Positions 44,494-53,355 of a DNA stretch of 64,000 nucleotides are shown in pieces. The DNA is taken from positions 1 through 64,000 of the forward strand of contig CADAAR010000023.1 in assembly GCA_902785945.1 (NCBI GenBank). The letters run 5' to 3'. This DNA is from an uncultured Prevotellaceae bacterium (GTDB lineage: Bacteria; Bacteroidota; Bacteroidia; Bacteroidales; Bacteroidaceae). Both the position numbers and the translations under genes were made by a program. Numbering within the stretch: position 1 is the first letter of the stretch; each line of letters starts with the position of its first letter. The notes below the pieces were generated by a model. That model had not been told where the DNA came from. It did not search any database and worked only from the letters and a program-made list of their open reading frames with translations.

Positions 44494-44732
44494 TACTCAT
44501 TCTCTCCTTTCTCCTTCGGCTTACGCATCACCGCGTAGATCATCGACACAAAGCCGAACAGACAAACAACAGGTGCTACCTTGATGCGACGGGCACTGAA
44601 GATGTCGGGCTCATACACCGTATCACTCGATCCGGGACCAGTCATCAGCAGAAAGCCAATCACAACAATCAGCATCCCCACAGCAAGGAGGATGAAGTTC
44701 ACTTTGTCAAATGCAAAATCTCTCTTATTCAT
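44493..44732 (-). CDS. DUF3098-family small membrane protein
   Basis: The 79-residue protein has two transmembrane segments and the family pattern FILLAVGMLIVVIGFLLMTG, YEPDIFSARRIKVAP. It lies between ftsX and uppP in nearly all Bacteroidetes; the role is unknown, perhaps in the divisome. Confidence 0.9.
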   Translation of the reverse strand: MNKRDFAFDKVNFILLAVGMLIVVIGFLLMTGPGSSDTVYEPDIFSARRIKVAPVVCLFGFVSMIYAVMRKPKEKGENE

Positions 44733-44735
44733 TTT

Positions 44736-44770
44736 TACTATTCACTTTTCACTATTCACTATTCACTAAA
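44736..44770. repeat. 7-bp repeat array at the ftsX-DUF3098 junction, 5 units
   Basis: TACTATT, CACTTTT, CACTATT, CACTATT, CACTAAA. It contains the ftsX stop codon (44766-44768). Confidence 0.8.
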
Positions 44771-45644
44771 TCCTGTACAGGTCTCCTGCTGTCATCTTCA
44801 GGAACTTATTCACGGAGATCCAAGTACACAGCAACGTGATGATCAGTCCGAAGAGCAGCACAGCCACAGCGGTAATCACGAGTTCCTGCCAGGTGATAAT
44901 ATTCAGGATGTTCGGCTCGAAGGTATAGAGTGCATACACACCGAATCCTAACACGGCAATGGCCAGCACCGCAGCAATGATACCCACCATAATGGCCTGT
45001 CTTACAAACGGCCTGCGGATAAAGCCCCACGAGGCACCCACCAGTTTCATGGTGTGGATTAAAAACCTTCTGGAATAGACGCTCAGGCGCACCGTGTTGT
45101 TAATCAGCGAGAACGAAACGAACGTCAGCAGTGCCGCCAGCACCAGCAGGATCATATTCATCCGTCCCAGGTTCATGTTCACATCGTCCATCAGGTCTTC
45201 CTGATAGGCCACATCGGTCACCTTCGGGTTTTTCTGCAACTCGTAGACAATCCATTTCAACGAGTCGTGGTTGGCATAGTCTGACTTCAGCTGCAGCTCC
45301 AATGAAGCCACAAACGGATTCGCCCCCAGAAATTCCGAGGGGTCGGAGCCCATGGCCTGCGTCTGCTCTGCCAAAGCCTGTTCCTTACTGACATAGTCGA
45401 TGTTACGGGCATAGGGACGGTGATACAAGTCGCGACAAAGCCGCTTGGCTTCGTTCACGCTCACATCGTCACCCAGCATCACAGTCACCGTCAGGTTCTC
45501 CTTCACCCATGCCGACAGGTTACGCGACGTCTGCACAGAGAACACAATAACACCTAACAGCACCAGCACCATGGCTGTACTGATACACAAGGTGACCCAC
45601 TGCACACCACGCCGGCTGCCAGTCTTCTTCTTGCGTTTTTTCAT
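44766..45644 (-). CDS. ftsX: Cell division protein FtsX
   Basis: The 292-residue protein has one N-terminal membrane segment, a periplasmic domain of about 120 residues and three C-terminal membrane segments, the FtsX layout. VNKFLKM is at the C-terminus. With FtsE (encoded elsewhere) it regulates peptidoglycan hydrolases at the septum. Confidence 0.92.
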   Translation of the reverse strand: MKKRKKKTGSRRGVQWVTLCISTAMVLVLLGVIVFSVQTSRNLSAWVKENLTVTVMLGDDVSVNEAKRLCRDLYHRPYARNIDYVSKEQALAEQTQAMGSDPSEFLGANPFVASLELQLKSDYANHDSLKWIVYELQKNPKVTDVAYQEDLMDDVNMNLGRMNMILLVLAALLTFVSFSLINNTVRLSVYSRRFLIHTMKLVGASWGFIRRPFVRQAIMVGIIAAVLAIAVLGFGVYALYTFEPNILNIITWQELVITAVAVLLFGLIITLLCTWISVNKFLKMTAGDLYRI

Positions 45645-45674
45645 TTACTTTTTAAATACGTACGTAATCGAGGT

Positions 45675-45683
45675 GCAAAGATA
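45675..45683 (-). promoter_or_regulatory. -7 box of the ftsX operon
   Basis: Minus-strand TATCTTTGC, about 30 bp before the ftsX start. Confidence 0.65.
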
Positions 45684-45725
45684 CAACAATTTAAATCGAA
45701 ATCCAAATTTTTTCATTTTTTTTTG

Positions 45726-45734
45726 TACCTTTGC
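45726..45734 (+). promoter_or_regulatory. -7 box of the radical SAM gene
   Basis: TACCTTTGC ends 7 bases before the ATG at 45742, which predicts a leaderless transcript. Confidence 0.7.
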
Positions 45735-45741
45735 ACCCGTT

Positions 45742-46506
45742 ATGAGTACAATTATCTATCCTTCGCCTATCTTCGGCCCCGTTCACAGTCGCCGTCTGGG
45801 CATATCGCTCGGCATCAACCTCATGCCTGCCGACGGTAAGATCTGCACCTTTAACTGCATCTATTGCGAGTGCGGTCTGAATGAAGACCACCGCCCCACG
45901 CTGCCCCGTCCTACACGTGAACTGGTAGCAGAAAAGCTGGAGGCCAAGTTGCAGGAGATGGCGGCTGAGGGGCAACTGCCTGACGTGCTGACCTTTGCAG
46001 GCAACGGTGAGCCCACCTGCCATCCGCACTTTGCTGAGATTATCGACGATACCATCCGCCTGCGCAACCAGTATTGTCCGAAAGCCAAGGTGTCGGTACT
46101 GAGCAACGCCACCATGATTCAGCATCAGAAGGTGCACGATGCCTTGATGCAGGTGGACAATAACATCCTCAAACTCGACACCATCGACCCTATATATATT
46201 AATAAGGTGGACCAGCCTATCATTCCCTACGATGTCGAGAAGGTCATTGAGCGTCTGAAAGCCTTCCAAGGGCATGTCATCATTCAGACCATGTTCATGC
46301 AAGGAGAGGATGTCGACAATACTGGGGAGTCGTTTGTCGGACCGTGGTTGGAGGCTGTGAAGGCCATCGCGCCTCAGCAGGTGATGATCTATACCATCGA
46401 TCGTGAGACGCCCACACAGGGCCTTCTGAAAGCCACTCACGAACAACTCGACCAGATTCGCGACAGGGTGATAGCAGCAGGCATTCCCTGCTCCGCCTCT
46501 TATTAA
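45742..46506 (+). CDS. Radical SAM protein
   Basis: The 254-residue protein has the iron-sulfur motif CTFNCIYCEC (CxxxCxxC) and the glycine-rich AGNGEPTCHP. The start MSTIIYPSPIFGPVHSRRLG is typical of the YwqA/TatD-linked or Fe-S oxidoreductase group. An upstream open frame is on the far side of the promoter and is rejected. The substrate is unknown. Confidence 0.88.
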   Translation: MSTIIYPSPIFGPVHSRRLGISLGINLMPADGKICTFNCIYCECGLNEDHRPTLPRPTRELVAEKLEAKLQEMAAEGQLPDVLTFAGNGEPTCHPHFAEIIDDTIRLRNQYCPKAKVSVLSNATMIQHQKVHDALMQVDNNILKLDTIDPIYINKVDQPIIPYDVEKVIERLKAFQGHVIIQTMFMQGEDVDNTGESFVGPWLEAVKAIAPQQVMIYTIDRETPTQGLLKATHEQLDQIRDRVIAAGIPCSASY

Positions 46507-46510
46507 TATT

Positions 46511-46535
46511 AACGCCCCCGCAGCGCGGGGGCGTT
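46511..46535. terminator. GC-rich hairpin between convergent genes
   Basis: AACGCCCCCGC and GCGGGGGCGTT form a perfect 11-bp stem with a 3-base loop. No T tract follows, but the stem is between convergent genes and fits a terminator. Confidence 0.75.
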
Positions 46536-46542
46536 AATCTCT

Positions 46543-47322
46543 TCATTTACACATGATGCCTCGTTTCGAATTCTCGAGGAATTGGATGATGGTCTGTACC
46601 TCAGGACCATCGGGCACTTGATCCTTGATCTGGTTGATGACATCAAACACGCTCGTCTTTCCGTGGAACAGCAGACGATAGGCGTTGGCGATGTGCTTCT
46701 GCACCTTCTCGTCGATGCCGGCCTCACGCATCATCGTGTTGTTAGGCCCACCGTATTCGAGGGGTTTACCACCTGCGATGACAAAGGGTGGGATATCCTT
46801 CGAGAACGAGGTACCAGCCTGAACGAGTGCCAAACGACCCACGCGAGTGTTGGCATTCTGGATGGCACCCGACGAGAAGATCACACCATTGTGGACCTCA
46901 CAGTCGCCAGCAATTTTCACACCATAGCCGAATACGCAGTGGTCGCCTACGACAGTATCGTGGCTGATATGCGTACCTTCGAGCAGGAAGTTGTTGTTGC
47001 CAATCTTCGTCACACCATCGCGGTGGGTACCGCGGTTGATGACCACATTCTCACGGATGACATTGTTGTCGCCAATCTGCACATACGATTTCTCGCCACG
47101 GAAATTAAAGTCCTGTGGCAGAGCAGCGATAACCGAACCCTGGTGGATCTTGTTGTTCTTGCCAATACGTGAACCGTCACAGATAGAGACGAAGGGGAAG
47201 ATGATACAGTTGTCACCAATCTCCACATCGTCCTCGATATATACGAAGGGGAATATCTTACAGTTGTTGCCAATCTTCGCCTTTGGCGAAATCTCAGCTT
47301 TCGGGCTTATTTCACTTGCCAT
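46543..47322 (-). CDS. lpxA: UDP-N-acetylglucosamine acyltransferase
   Basis: The 259-residue protein is a left-handed beta-helix made of hexapeptide repeats; RENVVINRGTHRDG, THISHDTVVGDHC and the C-terminal helices match LpxA. It starts lipid A synthesis. Unusually it follows an RND efflux operon instead of lpxC-fabZ; a 7-bp array precedes it and may be its translation leader. Confidence 0.94.
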   Translation of the reverse strand: MASEISPKAEISPKAKIGNNCKIFPFVYIEDDVEIGDNCIIFPFVSICDGSRIGKNNKIHQGSVIAALPQDFNFRGEKSYVQIGDNNVIRENVVINRGTHRDGVTKIGNNNFLLEGTHISHDTVVGDHCVFGYGVKIAGDCEVHNGVIFSSGAIQNANTRVGRLALVQAGTSFSKDIPPFVIAGGKPLEYGGPNNTMMREAGIDEKVQKHIANAYRLLFHGKTSVFDVINQIKDQVPDGPEVQTIIQFLENSKRGIMCK

Positions 47323-47357
47323 AACTATTCACTATTCGTTATTCACTATTCACTATT
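47323..47357. repeat. 7-bp repeat array between OMP gene and lpxA, 5 units
   Basis: AACTATT, CACTATT, CGTTATT, CACTATT, CACTATT. The array is the whole gap and ends directly at the lpxA start codon on the minus strand. Confidence 0.85.
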
Positions 47358-48735
47358 ATTTTGCGCCACCACCGAGGGCCTGATAGAGATTCACCACAGC
47401 CTGCATCTTATTAAACTGATCAGTAACCTCGTTGATCTCGGCATTGAGAAGACTCGACTGAGCAGAGATGACTTCGAGATAAGTGGTGTTGCTCGACGAT
47501 GCCATCAACTTCTTCGTATCCTCTACATTCTGCAGGAGCACTGCCACACGCTTGGCGTCGAGCTCTGCCTTCTCAGCATAGGAGTTATAGGCGATGAGGG
47601 CGTTCGACACCTCGTTGCCAGCCTTATAGATGGCATTCTGCCAGTTGTTATAGGCCTGCTCATACTTATCCTGGGCCACCTTCAGACCAGCCACAATCTG
47701 GCCGTGCTGGAAGATGGGCTGCACCAGACTTCCTACAGCCGAGAGGAGCCACTTACCAGGATTCACCAATCCATTATTATTGGTGAAGGCAGCGGTACCT
47801 GTAACGGTGATGTTCGGATAGAAACGGCTGCGGGCGGTCTCCACATCATAGAAACACTGAGCCAACGCCATCTCGTAGGAATGGACATCAGCACGGTTGT
47901 TCAGCATCTGAATGCCCACACCGGCAGCCAGGTCCTGAGGCAGGCTCTGACCAGCAAACGTTCCACGCTGGATGGTCTGTCCAGGCTGTCCGAGCAGCAA
48001 CGAGAGCGAGTTCTCAATCTCACGGATCTGACGCTGCATGTCAACCTTCTGACCCTGCACCTGATAGTAGGCAGCCTCAGCACTCTGCACGGCCGTAGAG
48101 CGATAGCCCACACGGTTCTCGTGCATGAACTTCATCTTGTCCCAGGTGTCCTTGGTCAATTGCTCCATATCATTGAGGATCTCCATCTGTCGGTCAAACG
48201 TCAACAGCGTGTAATAAAGGTTGGCAATGCCCGAGATGACGTTACATTTCACCACCGTCTGATAGTCCTTGGTAGCGATGAGCTGCATCTGAGCCGAACG
48301 CTTCACGCTGAGCAGGTTACCGAATAGGTCGACATTCCAACTGGCGGAAATAGGCAACGTATAGGCCTTCGTGGCAGCAGCCCCGTCGAACGACGAGAGT
48401 GTTCCCTGCGCATTAATACCTACCGATGGCAGGAAGGCGAGCTTTGCCACCTTCAGTGCCTCGTTCACCATGTGCACGTTGAGGGCAGCATTCAGCAGGT
48501 CGGGGTTATTGTCGAGTCCCTGCTGGATGAGCGTCTGCAACTGCGGGTCGGTAAAGACCGTGCGCCAAGGCATGTTGCCAAACGACGTGGTATCCTTTAC
48601 GGCGAGCGTATCCGTCAGCGACACCGGATCGCGGACCAAACCGTCGGTCTTCACCTCCGGACGCTCGTACTTATTATAGAGTCCGCAGCTCGACAGCAGC
48701 AAGGCTGCAGACATCATCATCATGATCTTTTTCAT
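47356..48735 (-). CDS. TolC-like efflux outer-membrane lipoprotein (NodT family)
   Basis: The 459-residue protein has a lipobox (LLLSSCGLY), two repeated helical-barrel halves and RADVHSYEMALAQCFYDVETARSRFYPNI, typical for OMFs of RND pumps. It forms the outer-membrane channel for the adjacent pump. The start is 2 bases after the permease stop; further in-frame ATGs lie inside the permease gene. Confidence 0.92.
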   Translation of the reverse strand: MKKIMMMMSAALLLSSCGLYNKYERPEVKTDGLVRDPVSLTDTLAVKDTTSFGNMPWRTVFTDPQLQTLIQQGLDNNPDLLNAALNVHMVNEALKVAKLAFLPSVGINAQGTLSSFDGAAATKAYTLPISASWNVDLFGNLLSVKRSAQMQLIATKDYQTVVKCNVISGIANLYYTLLTFDRQMEILNDMEQLTKDTWDKMKFMHENRVGYRSTAVQSAEAAYYQVQGQKVDMQRQIREIENSLSLLLGQPGQTIQRGTFAGQSLPQDLAAGVGIQMLNNRADVHSYEMALAQCFYDVETARSRFYPNITVTGTAAFTNNNGLVNPGKWLLSAVGSLVQPIFQHGQIVAGLKVAQDKYEQAYNNWQNAIYKAGNEVSNALIAYNSYAEKAELDAKRVAVLLQNVEDTKKLMASSSNTTYLEVISAQSSLLNAEINEVTDQFNKMQAVVNLYQALGGGAK

Positions 48736-48736
48736 A

Positions 48737-51700
48737 TTACTTCTCAAGTTCATAGTCTTCTGGTTTAGAATGTGCATATTGTTCCAGTTCGGCGGCTACC
48801 TCCGGATTCTCCTCATCCTCGAACTTCATCGGACGGAACTTCTCCTGGAGTGACTGGAAGATGACGAAGAGCGTAGGAACGACGAAGATCTGCAGCATCG
48901 TACCGATCAACATACCACCCACGGCAGCGGCTCCCAGCGTCTGGTTACCGTTCTTGCCCACACCCGAGGCGAACATCATCGGCAACAGACCGATAACCAT
49001 AGCCAGTGAGGTCATCAGGATAGGACGCAGACGGGCAGCAGCACCCAGCACGGCCGACCACGAGATGGCCATACCCGTCTCACGACGCTCAAGGGCGAAC
49101 TGAACAATCAGGATGGCGTTCTTAGCCAACAGTCCGATCAGCATGATCAGCGAGATCTGCATGTAGATATCGTTGGCGTGGCCGAACATCATTGTGAAGA
49201 GGAAACAGCCAGCCAGTCCGAACGGTACGGAGAGGATCACACACAACGGCAGGATGTACGACTCGTACTGTGCCGACAGGATGAGGTAGATGAACACGAT
49301 ACACAACAGGAAGATGATACCCGTAGTGTTCGAAGCCTTGGCCTCCTCACGCGTCAGACCGGAGTAGTCGTAGGTATAGCCAGCGGGCAGAATATTCTCA
49401 CCGATCTCCTCTACAGCCTTGATGGCCTCACCGGTAGAATAGCCGTCAGCTACGGTGGCTGTCACGTTGATCGACGTAAACAGATTGAAGCGGTTGATAT
49501 TGGTCGGGCCATAGACACGCTCCAGATTACAGTACTCCTGAATGGGCGCCATTCCCGCAGGCGTACGTACATATATATTATTAAGCGACTCTTCCGTCAT
49601 GCGGGTCTCGGGCGAGGCCTGGATCATCACACGGTAGAGCTTACCGTAGGCATTGAAGTTCGAGGCATAGAGACCACCATAATAACCTTGCAACGTGGTG
49701 AGGATCGTAGAGGGCGAGATACCGCTCTGCTTACACTTAGCCACATCGACATGAACCATATACTGCGGATAACTCGGATTATAGGAAGTCTGAGCCATCT
49801 GGATTTCGGGGCGCTTGTTGAGCTCAGCGATGAAATCTTTTGTGATATCAAAGAATCGGTTCAGATCGCCACCAGTACGGTCCTGCATTACCAGCGACAC
49901 ACCGCTATTGGCTGAGAAGCCGGGAATCATAGGCGGTGAGAATGCCAGGATCGAGGCATCCTTGATGTGGGCCGTCTTGATGAAGATCTGCGCCACCACA
50001 CCGTCGGCACTCTCCGGATCGAGGAAGAAACGGTAGATACCGTCGCCCTGCCACAGACCAGAGAGTTTCCACCAGAATCCTTTCTGACGCTCACCGAAGG
50101 GCTTCAACTTCAGGATGAAGGTAGCCTGGTCGGAACCGGCACCGGCAATGAAGTTATAACCCTGAATCTGCTCACGGCTCTGAATGGCGGGATCAGCAGC
50201 GAGGATCTTGTCCACCTCGTCGATCACCTGTCGTGTGCGGGCCACAGAGGTGGCAGGAGGCATGGAGATGGTACAGAAGAGTGTACCCGTATCCTCAGAA
50301 GGCACCAGTCCCGTCTTCGTCGTCATCAGCGTCGTCACCAGCACGGCAATACCGATAATCACAGCCAGACCGATGGCCAGTGGCTTGCGCACGAGTTTCT
50401 CCACACGGGTCTTATATTTGCCCAAGACCTTGTCGTAAGCCGTGTTAAACGAAGCGTGGAAACGGTCTATCATAGACATCTTCTTCTCATGGCCGTTCTC
50501 GTCGTGCGGCTTCAGGAAGATGGCACAGAGGGCCGGCGACAGCGTCAGGGCGTTCAGTGCCGAGATAAAGATGGAGATAGCCATCGTCACACCGAACTCA
50601 CGATAGAACGTACCCGATGTACCACCGATAAACGATACGGGGATAAACACCGCCGCCATCACGAGTGTAATGGAGATGATAGCGCCCGAGATCTCGTTCA
50701 TGGCGTCGATCGAAGCCGTCAGCGTCGACTTATAACCCTGGTCCAGCTTCGCGTGTACGGCCTCCACCACCACGATGGCATCATCCACCACGATGGCAAT
50801 AGCCAGAAGCAAGGCGGATAGCGTCAGCAGGTTGATCGAGAAACCGAATACCGACAGGAAGAAGAACGTACCGATCAGCGACACGGGCACGGCAATCAGC
50901 GGGATGAGCGTCGAACGCCAGTCCTGCAGGAACACGTAGATCACGAGGAACACGAGTACCAACGTGAAGAACAGCGTGAACACCACCTCCTCGATAGAGG
51001 CATACAGGAACTCGGTTACGTCGTAATTGATCTTATAGGTCATGCCCGGCGGGAACAACTTGGCCTGCTCCTCCAACTCCTTCTTCACCTGCTTAGCAAT
51101 CTCGTTGGCGTTAGAACCGGCAATCTGCTGCACCATACCCATCACAGATGGCAGATTGTTGTTTCTCATCGAGACCGAATACTGCTGACCGCCCAGTTCG
51201 ATCTTGGCCACATCCTTAAGTTTCAAAGTCGTACCATCGGCCTTGCTCTGAATGATGATGTCGCCAAATTCCTCGGGGGTTTTCAGACGACCGGTATAGC
51301 GCAACGAGTACTCATAGGCCACATCGGCATCCTCGCCAAATTTACCCGGCGCAGCCTCAATGTTCTGCTCAGCCAGCACGCCGCTGATGTCAGAAGGCAT
51401 CAGGTTGTACTGTTTCATCACGTCGGGCTTCAGCCAGATACGCATAGAATAGGTCTTCAGACCCGGGCTCTGAACATCGCCCACACCCTGAATACGCTTG
51501 AGGGCGGGGATGATGTTGATGTTGTTATAGTTCGTCAGGAACTGGTCGTCGTAACGGCCGTCCTCAGAGGTCAGGGAGAACATCAGCACCTGCGAAGTCT
51601 GACGCTTCATCACCGTCACACCGATACGCGTTACCTCCGCAGGCAACAGCGCGAGCGCCTGCTGCACACGGTTCTGCACGTTCACAGCACACATATCGGC

Positions 51701-51997
51701 ATTCATGCCCTGACGGAACAGAATGCTCAGCTGAGCCGATCCCGAAGAGGCGGTCGACGAGATATAGTCCATACCCTCCACACCGTTGATACTCTCTTCC
51801 AACGGCACGATCACGGAGTTTTTCACCGTCTCCGCATCGGCACCAGGATAACTGGTGAACACCGCAACGGTTGGCGGTGCAATATCCGGATACTGCTCGA
51901 TAGGCAGTGATACCAGTCCGATAAAGCCCAGCAGGACGATGAGGATAGAGATCACCGTCGACAGCACCGGGCGTTTGATAAAATTCGTAAAAGTCAT
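48737..51997 (-). CDS. RND efflux permease (AcrB/HAE1 family, second system)
   Basis: The 1086-residue protein starts MTFTNFIKRPVLSTVISI, has PTVAVFTSYPGADAETVKNS, the proton-relay AIVVDDAIVVVEAV and the C-terminal repeat of the transmembrane half. It exports drugs or host-derived toxic compounds. It sits between the adaptor and outer-membrane channel genes in a complete operon. Confidence 0.95.
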   Translation of the reverse strand: MTFTNFIKRPVLSTVISILIVLLGFIGLVSLPIEQYPDIAPPTVAVFTSYPGADAETVKNSVIVPLEESINGVEGMDYISSTASSGSAQLSILFRQGMNADMCAVNVQNRVQQALALLPAEVTRIGVTVMKRQTSQVLMFSLTSEDGRYDDQFLTNYNNINIIPALKRIQGVGDVQSPGLKTYSMRIWLKPDVMKQYNLMPSDISGVLAEQNIEAAPGKFGEDADVAYEYSLRYTGRLKTPEEFGDIIIQSKADGTTLKLKDVAKIELGGQQYSVSMRNNNLPSVMGMVQQIAGSNANEIAKQVKKELEEQAKLFPPGMTYKINYDVTEFLYASIEEVVFTLFFTLVLVFLVIYVFLQDWRSTLIPLIAVPVSLIGTFFFLSVFGFSINLLTLSALLLAIAIVVDDAIVVVEAVHAKLDQGYKSTLTASIDAMNEISGAIISITLVMAAVFIPVSFIGGTSGTFYREFGVTMAISIFISALNALTLSPALCAIFLKPHDENGHEKKMSMIDRFHASFNTAYDKVLGKYKTRVEKLVRKPLAIGLAVIIGIAVLVTTLMTTKTGLVPSEDTGTLFCTISMPPATSVARTRQVIDEVDKILAADPAIQSREQIQGYNFIAGAGSDQATFILKLKPFGERQKGFWWKLSGLWQGDGIYRFFLDPESADGVVAQIFIKTAHIKDASILAFSPPMIPGFSANSGVSLVMQDRTGGDLNRFFDITKDFIAELNKRPEIQMAQTSYNPSYPQYMVHVDVAKCKQSGISPSTILTTLQGYYGGLYASNFNAYGKLYRVMIQASPETRMTEESLNNIYVRTPAGMAPIQEYCNLERVYGPTNINRFNLFTSINVTATVADGYSTGEAIKAVEEIGENILPAGYTYDYSGLTREEAKASNTTGIIFLLCIVFIYLILSAQYESYILPLCVILSVPFGLAGCFLFTMMFGHANDIYMQISLIMLIGLLAKNAILIVQFALERRETGMAISWSAVLGAAARLRPILMTSLAMVIGLLPMMFASGVGKNGNQTLGAAAVGGMLIGTMLQIFVVPTLFVIFQSLQEKFRPMKFEDEENPEVAAELEQYAHSKPEDYELEK

Positions 51998-51999
51998 AT

Positions 52000-52042
52000 T
52001 TCTTACTTCTTACATCTTACTTCTTACATCTCTTACTTCTTC
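52000..52042. repeat. 7-bp repeat array between adaptor and permease, 6 units
   Basis: TTCTTAC, TTCTTAC, ATCTTAC, TTCTTAC, a 9-base unit ATCTCTTAC, then TTCTTC. It contains the adaptor stop codon (52033-52035). Confidence 0.8.
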
Positions 52043-53211
52043 ATCGCTCCCACGATGTCGCCGGCACTCATGGCCTTGGCCTGCTCATCAATCTTCTGCT
52101 GATACTTCTCAGGCGTGATGGGCACAATCTCCATACCGTCGTTCAGCTTGGTGATACCATTGGTCACATACTTGTCACCCACCTTCAGACCGTCGGTCAC
52201 GATATAGTTGTTACCGTCGTTCTGCGGATCCACCTTGATCTCGGTATATTTCACCTTATTGTCCTTACCAAGTGTGTAGACGAACTTCTTGTTCTGCACC
52301 TCCGAGACACATGCCTGCGGGATCACGATGGCCGATGAGTTGCTCTTCGGGATGATGATGGATCCAGAGCCGCCGCTCTTCAGCATACGCTCAGGATTGG
52401 GGAAGAGGGCGATCACCTGAATCGAACCCGTGGCAGGGTCGATCACACCGCTCATCTTCGTCACCTTACCCTCATGGGCATATACCGAACCATCGGCCAG
52501 CTGCAACTGCACATTAGGCATAGCACCCATAGCAGCCTTCTGGCCCCCCTCGGCCTGACTCATGGCCAGTGCGTCTTTCTCCGTCAGCGAGAAATAAACC
52601 TCCATCTGCGAGTTATTCGACACGGTGGTCAGCACTGAGGCGGTATTCACCAGCGCACCCTTCTTGAAAGGCAGCGTACCTACCACACCCGAGGCGGGAC
52701 TCTTCACGTAGCAGAAACTCAGCATCTCCTTGGCCGAGGCCAGACCAGCCTGAGCTAGAGAAAGAGAAGCCTTCGCACTCTCGTAGCTGTTAGTAGCCGA
52801 CTGCAGTTCGAAGTCACCGATCACCTTATTCTCAAACAACTTCTTGGCGTTCTCATAACTCAGCTTCGCCGTATTGCAAGCAGCCTGAGCCGTATTCACC
52901 GAAGCCTGCGACTGGCGCACCTGAGCCTGATAAGTCGCATTATCCAGCACGAAGAGCACCTGTCCAGCACCCACCGTCTGACCTTCCTTCACATTAATCT
53001 GGGTAATAAAACCCTGTACCTTCGGACAGATCTGCACGTCCTGCACACCCTTGATGGTAGCAGGATAAGTGGTCTGCATCTGGGTACTCGACGTACCAAC
53101 AGCCACAACCGGGTACTCATTGTCGCCAAACGTAGGACGACCACCGCCACCACCGCACGATGCGAACATCACTGCTGTAGCAGCAAACATCAAAATTTTG
53201 TTCTTTTTCAT
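52033..53211 (-). CDS. RND efflux periplasmic adaptor lipoprotein (second system)
   Basis: The 392-residue protein has a lipobox (FAASCGGGG type: AVMFASCGGG), the paired barrel-sandwich regions (ICPKVQGFITQINVKEGQTV, VKSPASGVVGTL), a helical hairpin and a beta-barrel. It heads the adaptor-permease-channel-lpxA operon. The leader before it carries repeated hairpin-forming motifs (see separate entry). Confidence 0.93.
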   Translation of the reverse strand: MKKNKILMFAATAVMFASCGGGGGRPTFGDNEYPVVAVGTSSTQMQTTYPATIKGVQDVQICPKVQGFITQINVKEGQTVGAGQVLFVLDNATYQAQVRQSQASVNTAQAACNTAKLSYENAKKLFENKVIGDFELQSATNSYESAKASLSLAQAGLASAKEMLSFCYVKSPASGVVGTLPFKKGALVNTASVLTTVSNNSQMEVYFSLTEKDALAMSQAEGGQKAAMGAMPNVQLQLADGSVYAHEGKVTKMSGVIDPATGSIQVIALFPNPERMLKSGGSGSIIIPKSNSSAIVIPQACVSEVQNKKFVYTLGKDNKVKYTEIKVDPQNDGNNYIVTDGLKVGDKYVTNGITKLNDGMEIVPITPEKYQQKIDEQAKAMSAGDIVGAMKK

Positions 53212-53250
53212 ACTTAAAACTATTTTGTTTAATACGTATCAAACCCAATA

Positions 53251-53331
53251 GCACCCCGAAAACTTCCGAGGTGCTCTGTAGTTTCCGAGGTGCAAAGTTA
53301 CGAAAAATATATCAATAGATATATTCCGAGG
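53251..53331 (-). promoter_or_regulatory. Promoter and structured leader of the second efflux operon
   Basis: A -7 box (minus-strand TAACTTTGC, 53292-53300) drives the operon. TTCCGAGG (plus-strand sense) occurs three times: 53264-53271, 53283-53290 and 53324-53331. The first copy, as GCACCTCG in RNA, pairs with CGGGGTGC (53251-53258) as an 8-bp hairpin; the second copy could compete for the same partner. That arrangement allows alternative leader folds. Confidence 0.6.
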
Positions 53332-53355
53332 CAGCTATTTTAACATAGTTTACAA

